Origin: Promerops cafer
Taxonomy: Eukaryota > Chordata > Aves > Passeriformes > Nectariniidae
DNA: 64,000 nt
Assembly (NCBI GenBank): GCA_013398275.1
Contig: VZSE01015197.1
Span: forward strand, 401,383 to 465,382
Direction of reading: 5' to 3'
Each line of letters begins with the position of its first letter. Positions within the stretch are counted from its first letter, which is position 1. The position numbers and the translations under genes are program-made. Positions 1-12,400 of the stretch are shown piece after piece. Below the pieces are notes generated by a model. That model had not been told where the DNA came from, ran no database searches, and saw only the letters and a list, made by a program, of their open reading frames with translations.

Positions 1-3000
1 ACCTCTACTTTAGAGCCTTCTATTAGCATAGTTTGCCACCAGTAAATACCAGTGTCTGGGCATGTTCACAGCCTCCTCCCCCAAACTCTAACTAGAATTT
101 TACCCCAATTACTTGAAAGTAAGATACTTTTGGTAGCAATGCTTCAGAGACTGCTATCTTTTCTATGTTACAAAGGTAATTTTGAAACCGTAGTTCCCAT
201 TTATTCTGAGGAAATAGTCAGACATTATTGTATTTAATTATAAATAGTTATCATAGGTACTAACCACTGAAGTAATTAATTTTCTGAAGGTAGAGGAACC
301 TTGCAAGCATCCTTGCCAATACTGCAAGGAAACTTTTAAAGAGGTGTGTTGGCAAGTGATGTTCTTGCTCCTTTTTCACTCTAATGGTGATTTACATAAA
401 TATATCCACATAATTTTGGCACAAATTTAACCCTAATAGGTCACTCAAGAGATCATTCAACAAGACTTTTATATTTTTTTTTCCCTATAGAGCCTTACAT
501 AGCATCAAATATTTACCTAGCCCCTTTTCTAAAAGTAACTAAAAGAAGATGGCGTGAAGAAGACTGGTTTTTTGTTTCCTTTCACGTGGTAATGGAAAGC
601 TGCTCTTGTGGCTCCAGTGAGCCACACTGGAGTTTCTAAACAACAAACTATGAACTATACTGGTTTTTAAATTAAATACTATGCAGTGAAGTAATAAAAA
701 CAAAACAGAACTTGTTTCTTCCTGGAATGTGCCAGATCACTCTGGAGAGTGACCAGAAGAACAGGGAAGATCTTGAAAATTTAGTGGTTTCAGAAAAGTT
801 TCTTCATTCCAAGATCAATGAAGACAAGCACAGGGTTATTACACTTGGGCTTAGCTGTCCAGATTTCTGTCAGGGACAGTTTAAGCAATTACTAAACCTT
901 GGTTGTTTGCTTCAGTCTGTGTTTCTCTTCCACTTGTGTTACTGAGCTAGGTGTAGGGCTGCAGAGTGAGCTAATCTGGATTAAAAGTGATAATTTTGGA
1001 AGAGTTTGTGATAAAATCAGAATCAGTCTCCTGATTCCAGTACCAGCTATAAGACTTCTCAGTTGGTGACATCCTTGAGTGAAAATTTGTAGTGGTAAAT
1101 AATAATAATGCATTTCAACATTTGTTATAAAAGTAAGCAGACCAAAAGAAATCTGTGGAAAATTGCTTCAGAGTGATTTTTCACTAAGGGTGAGCTCTGC
1201 ATTACATTGCCATTGCATCTTTCTATTGAAACAGAATAACAAAGGAAGACTGTAGGAAGGAGTTGGGATTCTGGTGGAGAGGGACATCATCCCAAAGTCA
1301 AATCTTGTCTGATTCAGATCTTCACACTGTTTTGCACTACTGGGGCGAGGATGGCCAGAACAGAAGAAACCTGCAAGCAACAGCATAAACTGTGTATAAA
1401 ATCAAGACCTTGGGAACAGGGGAAGTTGAAAATGAAATGTGTAAATGTAGAATAGGGATTAAAAAAATCACTGCTAAATGACAACTATTATTATAATGCA
1501 AATTATAATAATAATTTTGCATTATAATAATTTAAGTCACTGATTTTGCAAAACAGTGTCTGATCTTGATTTTCTCATTGATACACATAGGAAATAATTC
1601 TTTCACTTTGCTCGTGAAACACAAGGTCTCAGTACATGTCTGTGTCCAGTTTGAGGCATTCATTATATTTCAATAAAAATATATACATTACATCTGGAAG
1701 AAAGCAGAGGGGATACAATCATAAGCAGTTTTAGAAAAAAGATCTGAGAAAGAGAAGGCAGAACAGTCTTCAAATTAATTTGCTACAAAGAGAAAGTAGA
1801 ATTGTAGTTGTACCTGTCATCACCAATGAGATCACATAAGCTTAGACATAGGAGCATTTGAAATTAAATGATATGGAAAAAGATATTTTAACTTTAGAAA
1901 AGAAAAAATTGCAATAAATTACACTGAGAAAGCCTTCTCACTGAAATTTTAGGTATATTTTTACAGCTTCAGAGCAGGGAAATGGACTAGATGTTCTTCT
2001 CAGATTTCTTTCAGCACAAAATCTTTAGGTTTCTCTCCAACCTCGAAGAAATCATACCTTCTAACTCTGCTTTCTATCAGCTGCTTTAGTAGCTCCAGCT
2101 TTCATTTTCAAATGCTCCAGGAGAGAACATACTGTGGCTTTAAAACAAAAATACCAACAAAAAACCCCATCACTACTAACAAAAATTCTCAAACCAGGTA
2201 TATCTTATTTCATACTTACTTCCCTTTATACTAAAAAAAGATCAAGCTACCGCAAAACTCCAGTGGTCTTGGATGTGACATACCACTAACAATAAAAAAT
2301 CAGTAAGTTTAAAACTGTGCTTCCCATAACAACCATGTAAGTCTGCAGTAACAAAATCAGTTTCTTGTGTGGTGAGACTTATGCCGCATTAGGTCAACAG
2401 AACAGGCTAGAGGAAAAAAAATGGGCATAGAGCAAAGAGGAAAAATCTTTATCATTAAAAAGTCACACACAATTACACTGCAATGTCACAGCTCTTAAAG
2501 TGGCATCTCAACTCATGGTTACTGATAATAACAATACTTTGCCTTTGGCAAGTTGTGGCAAACAAAATAATTTTATTGCTGTTGAAAATAAAAGGTTCTT
2601 TTAACTTTATTTCAAATCAGCATGTAATATTGATTTTTTTCTACCTCTACCTCACAGTATACTAGAAATGGCAACATACTATAATGATATAGTTTCCATA
2701 ACTGTGGTGAATGAAACAATATATGAAGAGGCTGAAAGAGGGATAACACAATAGAATCTAGTACTATTCATTTCAGACCACAGACACATGGTTTTCTTTT
2801 TTTCCAAATAAAAAGGAGAAAAAAATTAGGAGAAACTAAACAAAGCTGAACCATCTCTCATTCCTTCCTACAGTTATCCTTACAATGGAGAAAGAAAAAA
2901 AAACCCTACAGTCAAAATACCTGCAGTTATGAGTCTAACTGCTTAATAATATTTCCACATAAAAGCACATAGACAACAAAAAATAAGTTTACCAGGTTTT

Positions 3001-3230
3001 GATGTATAAGGAAGATGTGTCCAAAGAGCTTCAAAAGAAAGAAAGGAATTACGCCAAAATGGTTGTGCATATGCATGCATACCTGTATATGTAAAGGAAA
3101 ATTAAAATGTTGCTTGGAGCTCTCCTGGATTGAAGAGAAATTGTGACGTTTCTAAAAAAGAACAGTTTTGCCTAGCAAGTTAGCATGTGTTACCCTCAGG
3201 AGCCTTAACAGAGTCTGGAAATGCATCCTA
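1..3230. other. AT-rich non-coding sequence, no gene seen
   Basis: This stretch contains only short open frames with no protein-like composition and no repeat family I recognise. It is AT-rich with scattered A and T runs. The one structured element is the hairpin at 1487-1531, listed separately. It could be intergenic or intronic; the sequence alone does not decide. Confidence 0.6.
1487..1531. repeat. Perfect 16-bp inverted repeat (hairpin)
   Basis: The left arm ATTATTATAATGCAAA (1487-1502) is the exact reverse complement of the right arm at 1516-1531, with a 13-nt AT-only loop. The arms are themselves mostly AT but contain an ATGCAAA core, so this is more than a simple AT run. It is too AT-rich to be a convincing microRNA precursor. 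It may be a cruciform-prone site or a small template-switch product. Confidence 0.8.
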
Positions 3231-3234
3231 TGCC

Positions 3235-3318
3235 TCCAAGACACATCAGGAGGTATCCTCACCAAAATCTTTAAAAGTACCTTCAACCCCAACTTTTCTA
3301 TGATTCTATGATTCTAAG
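3235..3318 (+). mobile_element. CR1 LINE 3'-tail fragment
   Basis: The end of this stretch reads as a CR1 3' terminus: a CTTCAACCCCAACTTTTCTA segment followed by two ATTCTATG-like units. That short tandem end is the hallmark of avian CR1 insertions. The sequence upstream is too diverged to fix the 5' limit. It is a short, old, 5'-truncated copy on the + strand and cannot encode anything. Confidence 0.5.
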
Positions 3319-3319
3319 G

Positions 3320-4915
3320 TGTTACTTGCAATGGGAAACTTTCATCTGTGAATTTGGCCCTAAATTCTTCTGGGTGACTGCTGCTTTTGCAAAACTATAA
3401 AACTTGTCAGAAGTCTTCATTCTGTGCAAGTATCCTGCACGTCAAAATGTTATTTTAAATGTTGATGAGTTCTGTTCTGATAGACCTTTCTTTAGATATT
3501 GCACCCATCACCAGGAAAGTATTTTGTCAGTTAAGCTACATATTTTTAGGTGCAAGTGCTATTCAAAAGCTTCTCATACCTGCAATCTAGATCACATAGT
3601 ATCAAAACATTAGTCCCAAAAAAATAATATGTTCAAAACATAAACTCAGATGAATGTATTTCTTTGTATCTGGATAACTCCAGTGTCATGAGAAGACATG
3701 CTGGCACAGTACTGTGGACATGCATTGTAGAGTGTGGGCAGGAGTCCAGTAGCTCAAACTCATCTGTCAGTTCAGGGTTTTTTTACTATAACTGTGTATA
3801 TATCTATGTATATTTTCTGCTAACACTGGTACATTTTCATTTGATCTTGAAATTAAATACTAAACAGATTACACATAGGTGGTTGTCTTATTTACCTAGT
3901 CAAGAAACCTTACAAAGGAGTATCTTGAAGTTTCTCTTTTATTTATTGTTCTATAAAGACAGGTATTTTTTGCCCTATAATTTCTCAAAAGTCTTCATAC
4001 TGTGAAATATTATAAAGTCAGCAAAGATTATGATGATGATGATGATAATTATGGTTGCATTACATTTCATCATCAATCTCTATATTCTTTTTTGTTGAAA
4101 GCCTTACACATAATGCCATCCTGTAATCAAATTTGTAGTATCATAGCAAAGACAACCTACTGTCCAAGCCTATGTGCTAATGATTAAGTATATTAATCTA
4201 GGACATAGCTGTACAACTTTATTATAATAAAGCAAATACACTTAAAAAACTACCAAGGCGGTAGCAAGGAGATAAAAATTCACACCAGGATGACAGATTT
4301 TACATGAAGGCACAATGGACATAAAGAAATTAGGGAACAATCCAAATAATCAGCAAATCTGTCATTCCTAAGTAGTTTAAATTAATCCATCCAATTTACA
4401 CAACCCACTAGTCTCACTTTATCTCGTAGCAATTATCACAATCTTACTGATGCTCTTGTGTGCTACAGGAAATAACAATCTTCTGTCTTGCCTTGTGTCT
4501 TGATAAACAAGCAAATTATATCGATTGTCATCTTAATGGAAAATACCAACACAAAGGTTTTTTATCTTGTGGAAAAGAGGCGAGAAATGCTCTATATAAA
4601 GTCCTTTTGGTTTTGTTTTTCAGTTGAGAAAGAATGTTTTACAATAAGCTTAAAAACCTCTCACAATGTGCTTTTCACTTCTGTAATTCAATCTTCTTTC
4701 CAACATGAAGCAAATAAATAGTCTTACGTTAGCCATTATTTAGCTAGGAGATTGAAACAAATAAACAGCCTTTTCATGGTAGTGGCAAGTTTAGCTCTAG
4801 TCATAATTATACAATGTATTTTATTTCCCTTGCAAAATCAAGACAACTATAACATTTCACAAGTTTGTTTGCTGTGGCAATCAGCATCTTAAGTATTTGA
4901 TAAGGAATTGTTTTT
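3320..4915. other. AT-rich non-coding sequence with a (GAT)n microsatellite
   Basis: No gene is supported here. A 113-codon open frame at 3664-4005 has no recognisable domain and is within what chance allows in AT-rich DNA. A short GAT repeat lies at about 4029-4047 and produces a run of aspartates in one frame only. Confidence 0.55.
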
Positions 4916-5284
4916 TTAATTCTTTGTCAGACAGTGAGGTGTCTTCAATATCCTCACAAGGAGAAGCAGAGGGACATGAACTTACCTCTCCTCTCTTGTG
5001 ACCAATGACAGGACATGAGGGAACAGCATGAAGGTGAGTCAGAGGAGATTTAGGCTCCATATCAGGAAAAGGTTTCTCACCCAGATGGTGGTCGGGCACT
5101 GGAACAGGCTCCTCAGGGAAGTGGTCACAGCATCAGCCTGACAGAGCTCAAGAAGCATTTGGACAATACTCTCAGGCACATGATGTGACTCTTGGGGTGT
5201 CCCTCACAGCACCAAGAGTTGGACTCGATGATCCTGATGGGTCTCTTCCAACTCAGCATATTCTATGTTTCTAAGTGATTCTGT
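4916..5284 (+). mobile_element. CR1 LINE, 5'-truncated 3' end
   Basis: About 370 bp match the 3' end of avian CR1 as I know it, in order: the GTGACCAATGACAGGACA segment near 4998, GGCACTGGAACAGGCTCCTC near 5094, the 'caagaagcatttggacaat' stretch near 5149, and GGACTCGATGATCCTGATGG at 5221. It ends in TTCTATG/TGATTCTG-like short repeats at about 5265-5284. Only the extreme C-terminal and 3' UTR part of the element is present, so it is a typical dead-on-arrival copy. The orientation is +, given by the 3' tail on the right. Confidence 0.93.
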
Positions 5285-8200
5285 TTCATGAAGTTTTCCT
5301 AACTAAGATTTTTCACATTCCGTAAGTTGTGAGACTCAGAACTTTAGAACAGCATTTCTTTGGCAAGGCAATCCTGAATGAGCAATTGATGCAAAATTTC
5401 TTAGTATCATGGGATAATGGGCAGGAACCTTGTGGTGGTGCATTTTACCACCACCACCACCAGCAACCACTACCTCAAGCCACACTATGATCTGAGAGAT
5501 GCTTGTTAGGCCTCAGCTTTGATGAGAAACACCTGGGCTAATCTTCCCTTGATCTTAGCAGAAAACAAATCCTAGTGCTGTCTAACAAGCTCCTGTTTTT
5601 TAACAAACAGCCTTAGAAACTTATTTTTCTTGCCTGAAAAACAAATCAACTGGAATAATATTTTTGCTATCAGACCTTCAGAGAAAAATAGTGACTTGGA
5701 TTGTGGCCAAGATTGAAAATTACTATGACTAAAGTACACTGTCTAGCAACCCTGTAAACAGTCGTCCAAAGTAAAACCCTTGGAGCTCTCCTGGACCACA
5801 GCAGGCTGCAAAGAGCATTCTCCCTCTGAGTGGGGCCTCTCAGAGCCATCAAAGTCTCATCTGATTCTCCCAACTCCTCAAGGCTCCACCCTTCATCCAC
5901 TGAGAAGCCACAAAGGCATCTGGATTGAGAACTTCCCTGAATTCAAGGGGAACTTTTTCACAGGTATGTCTTGTACAGACTCCTTGGGTCCATGTGCATG
6001 TGAGTGTGAATGTGTTATAGCAAATGTGCTATGAGTGTTGTTCTCCTAGATTCTTAAGTACTTCACACTTGAAGTAAGTCAGGCCTGTAAATGAGTTACT
6101 ACTGTGATAAAATAAATTCTCTGTGAATCTTTTGCTGAACCATTTAGCTGCAGTTATCACTTAAGTACTGTTAAGTGCTGTTAAATTTAAGTGAAGTGCT
6201 GTTGGGGCTTTAGGCATAAACTTTTAGTCAAGTCCAAGCTCAGTTTAGCACAATGCTTTACTCTGAACCTTGCGACTCAAAAGGGGGGTCTTCTGTATTC
6301 CTTTTTATCCTTACCCTTTCCTATCCTTTTCTCTCCCCTCCTCACCCTTCCAGCCTTCAAATAGACAGTTTGGGCTTTATTTCAGTTTGGATTCATTGAT
6401 TTTGGATTTTTGTTTGCTTTTCCATGGTGTGCTGTAATCATCTACTAAGTAATAGAATGAACCTTGCCAGTAAACTTTGTCATGCTTTCATTTTTATATT
6501 GAACTTGCTTTTGCTGATACCTTTGCCAGTGATTCTTGAAGCGTTCTTAAAACACGCATCAGTGTAAAATCTAAGGCAAGGAAAGAAAGGTGCCAGGATC
6601 TATTGCACAGTGTGCAATAGAACTATCAGATCAGTAGTGCTCAGACCCTTTTCACTTTCTTCTCCTTACTGTACATTTTACTATTTTTCAGAACTCGTAG
6701 GCTGAAAAAAATAGTAAGAAAAACATTTCAGACAGCTTTTACACAGGTCAGACTAGAATGCCTTACCTTTTGAACTTTTTTAAATGAAAACTCAAACAAA
6801 AAAGAAAACCAACTACCTGTCATAAAATAAATCAGATTTTTTTTTCCAAATCATTGTTTTAGTCCTATTTACCAGATCCAGATTAATTTTTGCTGATTTT
6901 AGGTTCATCTGGGCTTGAAATCCGTAGCAATAGAATATATAAAAAAAAACCTGGCAAGATTCTGTGCTGTTTATTTTCACTTCTTGCTAAGCAGAAGAGA
7001 ACAGTGAGCTGTCAGGTAAAATCAAATGCAAATAAATTACTTAAAATCTCATTTTTCCACCTGGAAAAACCAAAGGAGAATAACAAACACATATTTCTTG
7101 TTTAGGAGGTTACAATGCCCCACCCTTACCACTACTGCACAATGAGAAAATAAAGAAGGCAACAGACTGCTATCAGACCTGCTCAGTGTCTCAGTTTATT
7201 TCAGTCTTACTGTCATAGTTTCACAGTCAATTTAACTCGGCATAAACTGGCAATGAGGCCAAATAAACCTTTCCCACTGATCCCTTCTTCCTTCTTATTT
7301 GCTCTGGCTTCTTTTGATGAGGCGTAAGAGTTAATGAGGTCATTGAACACATGGGAGTAGGAAAAGTTTGTATGGATTCTCGTGCTGCCATAAGACAGGG
7401 AGCAAGCAGTCAGCAATGGGCTTGCAGTCAGAGATCAGAGATGCTGACAGCTGAAAATGACAGAAACTCTGCTCGTTGATATTTCTGTATAGGCTTGTAC
7501 AGTACTAGAAGCTGCACAGCTGTGTCTTGTGGTCATGCTAGTAGTCCTCTGACAGAGGCAATGGGTACAGGTCACTGGCATCAGACTACCTCACACACAG
7601 CAACAGTTGTCACATGGAGATAAACAGAACTTTTTAAAAGAGGTATGATTATTCCTCATCAGGAGACAGGAAACATGAAACACTTGACTACACTTGAAGG
7701 CAAGATTGGAGTGAATGGACATTGGTAAATTCAGTTTAGTAACAGACATGGGAGTTTTTGTGTCAGCTTCCCGTCAAAAATAGTGAGTCTAAAAGCCTAT
7801 TTCTAATTTGGCAGTTGTTCAGTTTATGAAAAATATTTACAATTGGGGTGCTGAAGGCTTCTTCAGAAGGTTTTCTCCACTTCTCTGTTCTGACAATCCA
7901 CTAGTCTTTGGCTGCCAGGACAAAATTGTTCAGCTAATAGCCAGGAAAATAAATGCTGCAAGATTAATAAAACTGTAAATAACCAAAGAAATTGGAAGAT
8001 TTAAATAGCAATTTAATAAAATAAGGAACACACAAAACTAGTACTTTCATCAGATTTGAGTTTAGAAGCAGCATTAAACTAAGTGCTTAGTATAAATAAA
8101 TTACTCCTACAAAGTATTTTGCATCTTTTGAAAAAAAATCCTCCCAAAGAAAGTGTACATATTGTTCAGATACTAACAGATACAAAAAAGACCATGTAAG

Positions 8201-11200
8201 AAAAGAGCAACTGGTGCTCTCCAAAAACAAGCAAACAAAAACCCTTTTACTGTTCATGTATTCAGTAAAATTGTGTTGAGACTACCTGAGGCTATGAAAT
8301 GGAAAATCCTAAAGAGGCTCCTCATGAGTCTTCATTACTTTCTGGAAGGTAGAAAAGATAGTCTTGACAAAGATGAACATACACATGACAGCAGGGGTTT
8401 TTTTGAAAGATAGCCACATAGGTACTGTGAGATTAACACAAATAGAGACTTTTATTCAGATAGTAAGATGCATATGACATCTAATGATGTTTTGGGATTT
8501 TTTTCTGACTTTTCAAATACACTTTCATGAAGGTACTTTTTGCATGCTGGGTTTGAAATGGCCCAGATTTACTTTTGAGGATGAGAAAATAAGGAACAGG
8601 ATGGTCTTTGAGCTACACTAGTCCAACACGTGAGCCTAAGCAAGATCTTTCTAACCATGCTTCCAGACTGTCACTGGGAGGAAACTTAGGAAAAATTTGT
8701 CAGTTTGAGCAAGGCAAAATGGAACAGAAGTACAAAGAGGTTGCAGAAATTGGCTGTATGTGTTCCTGAGAGACTGCTCCTTTGGAGAAGAGCAATACTG
8801 CACAACAGAGACCTTCCTTAATGATCACACAGAGTGAATTCAGTGTGCCAATTTGCCCACAGCACCCTGTGTAGAGCAGTAAAATTCTCTCTTCTCTGTG
8901 AAATACATGCATCAACCTCCTGCACAAGCAAGTATGCTGTTCCTTGGCAACACTGGGACACACTTGGTCTTACCACCCGATGTCAACATCCCTTTAGGGA
9001 AACTTTCAGGTCCATCTCCGCAGTTTCGCTGTTCTGATCAAACCCATTCTGCATCACAGAGAGAAAACAGTAATTTTGAAAAAAGTGTCTGCAGTATACA
9101 GTGGGGAAAAGCTAAATTCCAAGAAACTTCTGATGACCTGATAACAGAAAGACATACGATAATTTTTTCTCGCACTTGGCTTTTATTAAACTTAGTAAAT
9201 TACATCCACAGGGAAGAATCTCAGGGAAAATAGTGTGCCTCCAGCTTGCGTTTTTATCTTATCTAAAGTTAATAAGAAAAACAATAAATAGGAACTGGAG
9301 AGTGTGAAATCAGATTTAGAATGAAGTCAGGGTATTTTGTACCAGCTTTCCGTGAACTGTAAGCAAAAAGGTATTTCTAACAGAAGTGCTTTCATAGAAC
9401 CATCATCAGATCATCTATCAAAAAGCAACCTGTGTCTGTAGAACAACTCCTTGAAACACAGACATTTTAGAGCAGGAAACATGGAACTAAAATAGGCCAT
9501 CAGTAAAAGGGTTGCATAAGGAAAATTGTTTCCCCTTGGACGAACAGAAAGGTTTAGAAATTCAATGCTGCTATCTTCTTCATTGACATAATATTTGCAT
9601 TGCCAGAAATGACGTGATTTATTATTGCGCTGAGATTTTATACCACCAAAGAAGAACTGTCAATAGAACACGCATATTTTTCCAAAAGTGGGGCCCATAA
9701 TGAGCATACTAGAGTCTGTTCCCCCTGAACTCTATAATATCAGTAAAATTCTTCTGAGTGATGCTTCTTTGCTGCACCGGAGTGGCAATTTACCAACATC
9801 AGGAGCACGCTGAGGGAGAGTACATGAGAGCATGAAATACACCCCAGAAGCAGAAGAACCTGTACTTGCATTCTGGCTGCCTGTGGGTGGGAGGGAGGCA
9901 AATCTCCACCAGCTAAAAGGTGTTAGAGCAGTTTCTATTCAAATGTATGTCATAAGATGTGCTTAACAACAAATTAATACTTATGGACTAAACACATTGA
10001 AAGCTGAAGATATTTCAAGGTGAATTTTTTTAAGATAGTCAATTATCTTTACTTATTGTTTTGGGCTTTTTTTTCAACTGAGGTAAAATTTTTTTAGCTT
10101 CTAAGTATCTTCAACATGTGTCAAAGACAAGCACTTATTCCTTTGTCACCTTGAGAAAGTTACTCACTCATGCTTTCTATAGATATTATTTGTAAACAAA
10201 GCAGACAAATTAAATAAGTAATTTATAAAAATTACAGACAAATTAAATAAGTAATGTTCTTAGTAACTGAACATAAGTAAATAAAACTATTTTGAAATAT
10301 GATACTTTGGTTTGCACAGCAGTTCAGGAGCTCTAGAAAAAAGTGATGATTGTTAGCCAAGCCGTAACGCTGAGAAACTTGTGACAGTGCATCTGTGCTT
10401 GATTACCCTCACTTCAGGACACAAAGACAGAAATACATGCATAAGTGCCATTGAATGCTCATGTTTCTACCTAACAGAAAAGAAATATTTCAGTAAAGGA
10501 ATTGATGACCCAGACAGATAACTCACAAAGCAGACACAATCCTTAAAATCTTTTTTTCTGATCTTTAATAAGAGTTGGAACCTTCCCAGCTTAGATACAG
10601 AACTGTATACATAAGAACAAATTTAACTATTATGCTTAGTCATACTTATCACATGATAACCACTAAATATACCAGAAAAAAATTAACAGAAAATTGGAAT
10701 TGTCAGTCGTTTTTAGACTCTATATATTGCTATATTATTAAGAAAAAGTATGCAACTAAATCTCCACATTAGCAACAGAGATCTAAGTGGAGTGTTAATA
10801 CATCTAGAAATTAATCATCTTGAAATAAATTAACTAGCTGCCAACAAAAATAATTTGTATGAGGTAATGCAAAAATACCTTTGCAAGACTGCAAGATTTG
10901 TTCAAGTTCTTATGACATTAGACATGATAATCAGTTTCTGTGCTGAAATTGTTTGGCAAAACAAAACTCAAAACTACTAAAGATCCTTCTTAGTATTAAT
11001 AACTGAGGTATGAAGTAAGCACAGTTATTTTTCCTTTCTCTAGTTTTGTTTGGTTTGTATAAGAGGAACCAGAAGAAGCACAAACGTCTGGAATTCCAAG
11101 CATAACTACATCATCACTAATCATAACAAAGAAAAATTCTAATTCAAATTAGTAGTTTATCTGGGATATTAAAATAGCAGAAGTTGCCAGAAAAGACTAA

Positions 11201-12002
11201 GCACTAGTGCGTTTTGTTTCTATATATATATCTAGAAAGCAAACTGAATAGAAGAATGTGCTAGGAAATACATTACAAATAATTTCAGAAATTCTCAACA
11301 TTCTTAACTAGTTAAGAATAAAACAAATAAAGAAGAAGAGTGGACAATTTAAACCCTGTAGATCACCAAAGCCACTTCACACAAATCAAAATCTTGGATC
11401 AAAGTTATCTTATATTAACCTGAAAGGAAATTTTCACTAAAAATTACTCCAAACATAAGGCAGAGTATGCATTCACTGAAATACACAAATAAAAACCAGT
11501 TTGAACTGTCATGCATACCACAACATAAAAGTCCAGAAGGGAAGCAGGTGAGAAATACATCAAAAAGAGGTACAACAGCACAAGTTAAGGAAAGATATCG
11601 AAATAATATATATCTGTGCCTAGCAAACACAAATTATTTTGAAAACACAGAGTGGATAATACCAGAGAACACTTGAAGTTTAAGTGACAAAACAAAAAGT
11701 GTTCTGTGTTTGTACCTGTAGAAAGAAAATGTTAGCAAAAGTGTCTTATATAAAATAATAGGTATAGAAGGAATTATTTTACATAGGAGCATTCATAACA
11801 CTTTTAACTTGGACAAAGATACTCAGATGTCTTTTTCCCTTGTGCAACAAGCACTTTTCAAGTGCACTTTTCAAACACACTGATGATTTAATTATTTCTT
11901 TCACAAGGTGACACCACAAATTATGTGCATTTGTCCCGTATCATCCCAGTTGCGTGTGCAGCCTAATAATTTTCTAAAATTTTCCTGAAAATATTTTACT
12001 TT
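5285..12002. other. AT-rich non-coding sequence
   Basis: No gene or repeat family is recognised across this 6.7-kb stretch. Small items are a (CCA)n run at about 5448-5461, a 9-bp-arm hairpin at 6600-6620 and a 33-bp-period tandem duplication at 10202-10255. The open frames (for example 111 codons at 8898-9233 on +) have no family resemblance and no flanking splice signals that I would trust. Confidence 0.55.
10202..10255. repeat. Short tandem duplication, period 33 bp
   Basis: A 21-bp sequence starting CAGACAAATTAAATAAG occurs at 10202-10222 and again, identically, at 10235-10255. The 12-bp spacer is AT-rich. This looks like a local replication-slippage or end-joining duplication and has no coding implication. 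Confidence 0.85.
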
Positions 12003-12400
12003 TGTATTGGGTTTGTATGGCAAGGTTTTTCTAGCAGGGATGGCTACAAGGTGGCCTCTCTGAGAAACTGCCAGAAGCTTCTCCCATGTCTGACAGATCC
12101 AATGCCAGCCAATCCAAGAGAGATTCGCTACTGGCCAAGGCTGAGATCATCGGTGACAGGGGTGGCACCTCGAGGGTAACATAGTTAAAAGGGGAAAAGA
12201 AAGACCCACATACCAGAATTGCAGAAAAAGAGGAGTGAGAATATGTGAAACAACAGGTACCAAGGTCAGTGAAGAAGGAGAGGGAGGAGGTGCTCCAGGT
12301 GCCAGAGCAGAGATTCTTCTGCATCCTGTGGCAAAGGCCATTGTGAGATGTCCAGTCAGGGTCAATCCACTGCAGGTTTTTACCTGTATCTGTGGTGAAC
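12003..12400 (+). mobile_element. ERVL-type LTR, 5' portion (endogenous retrovirus)
   Basis: The segment opens with TGTATTGGGTTTGTATGGCA and continues through AGAAGCTTCTCCCATGTCTG-like sequence, GCCAATGCCAGCCAATCCAA, GAGGAGTGAGAATATGTGAA and ACCAAGGTCAGTGAAGAAGG. I recognise this order from the front part of a common passerine ERVL-class LTR. The match fades after about 12400, so the 3' part of the LTR (polyadenylation signal and U5) is missing or too diverged. No internal gag or pol sequence follows. The open frames in this span on both strands are by-products of LTR sequence. The 49935-50460 copy holds the complementary 3' part of what looks like the same family. Confidence 0.8.

Noticed and set aside
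3664..4005. 113-codon ORF
   Set aside because: Composition is AT-driven (I, L, Y, F-rich), with no domain or flanking signals.
8898..9233. 111-codon ORF
   Set aside because: No recognisable family, no convincing splice sites, and within chance expectation.
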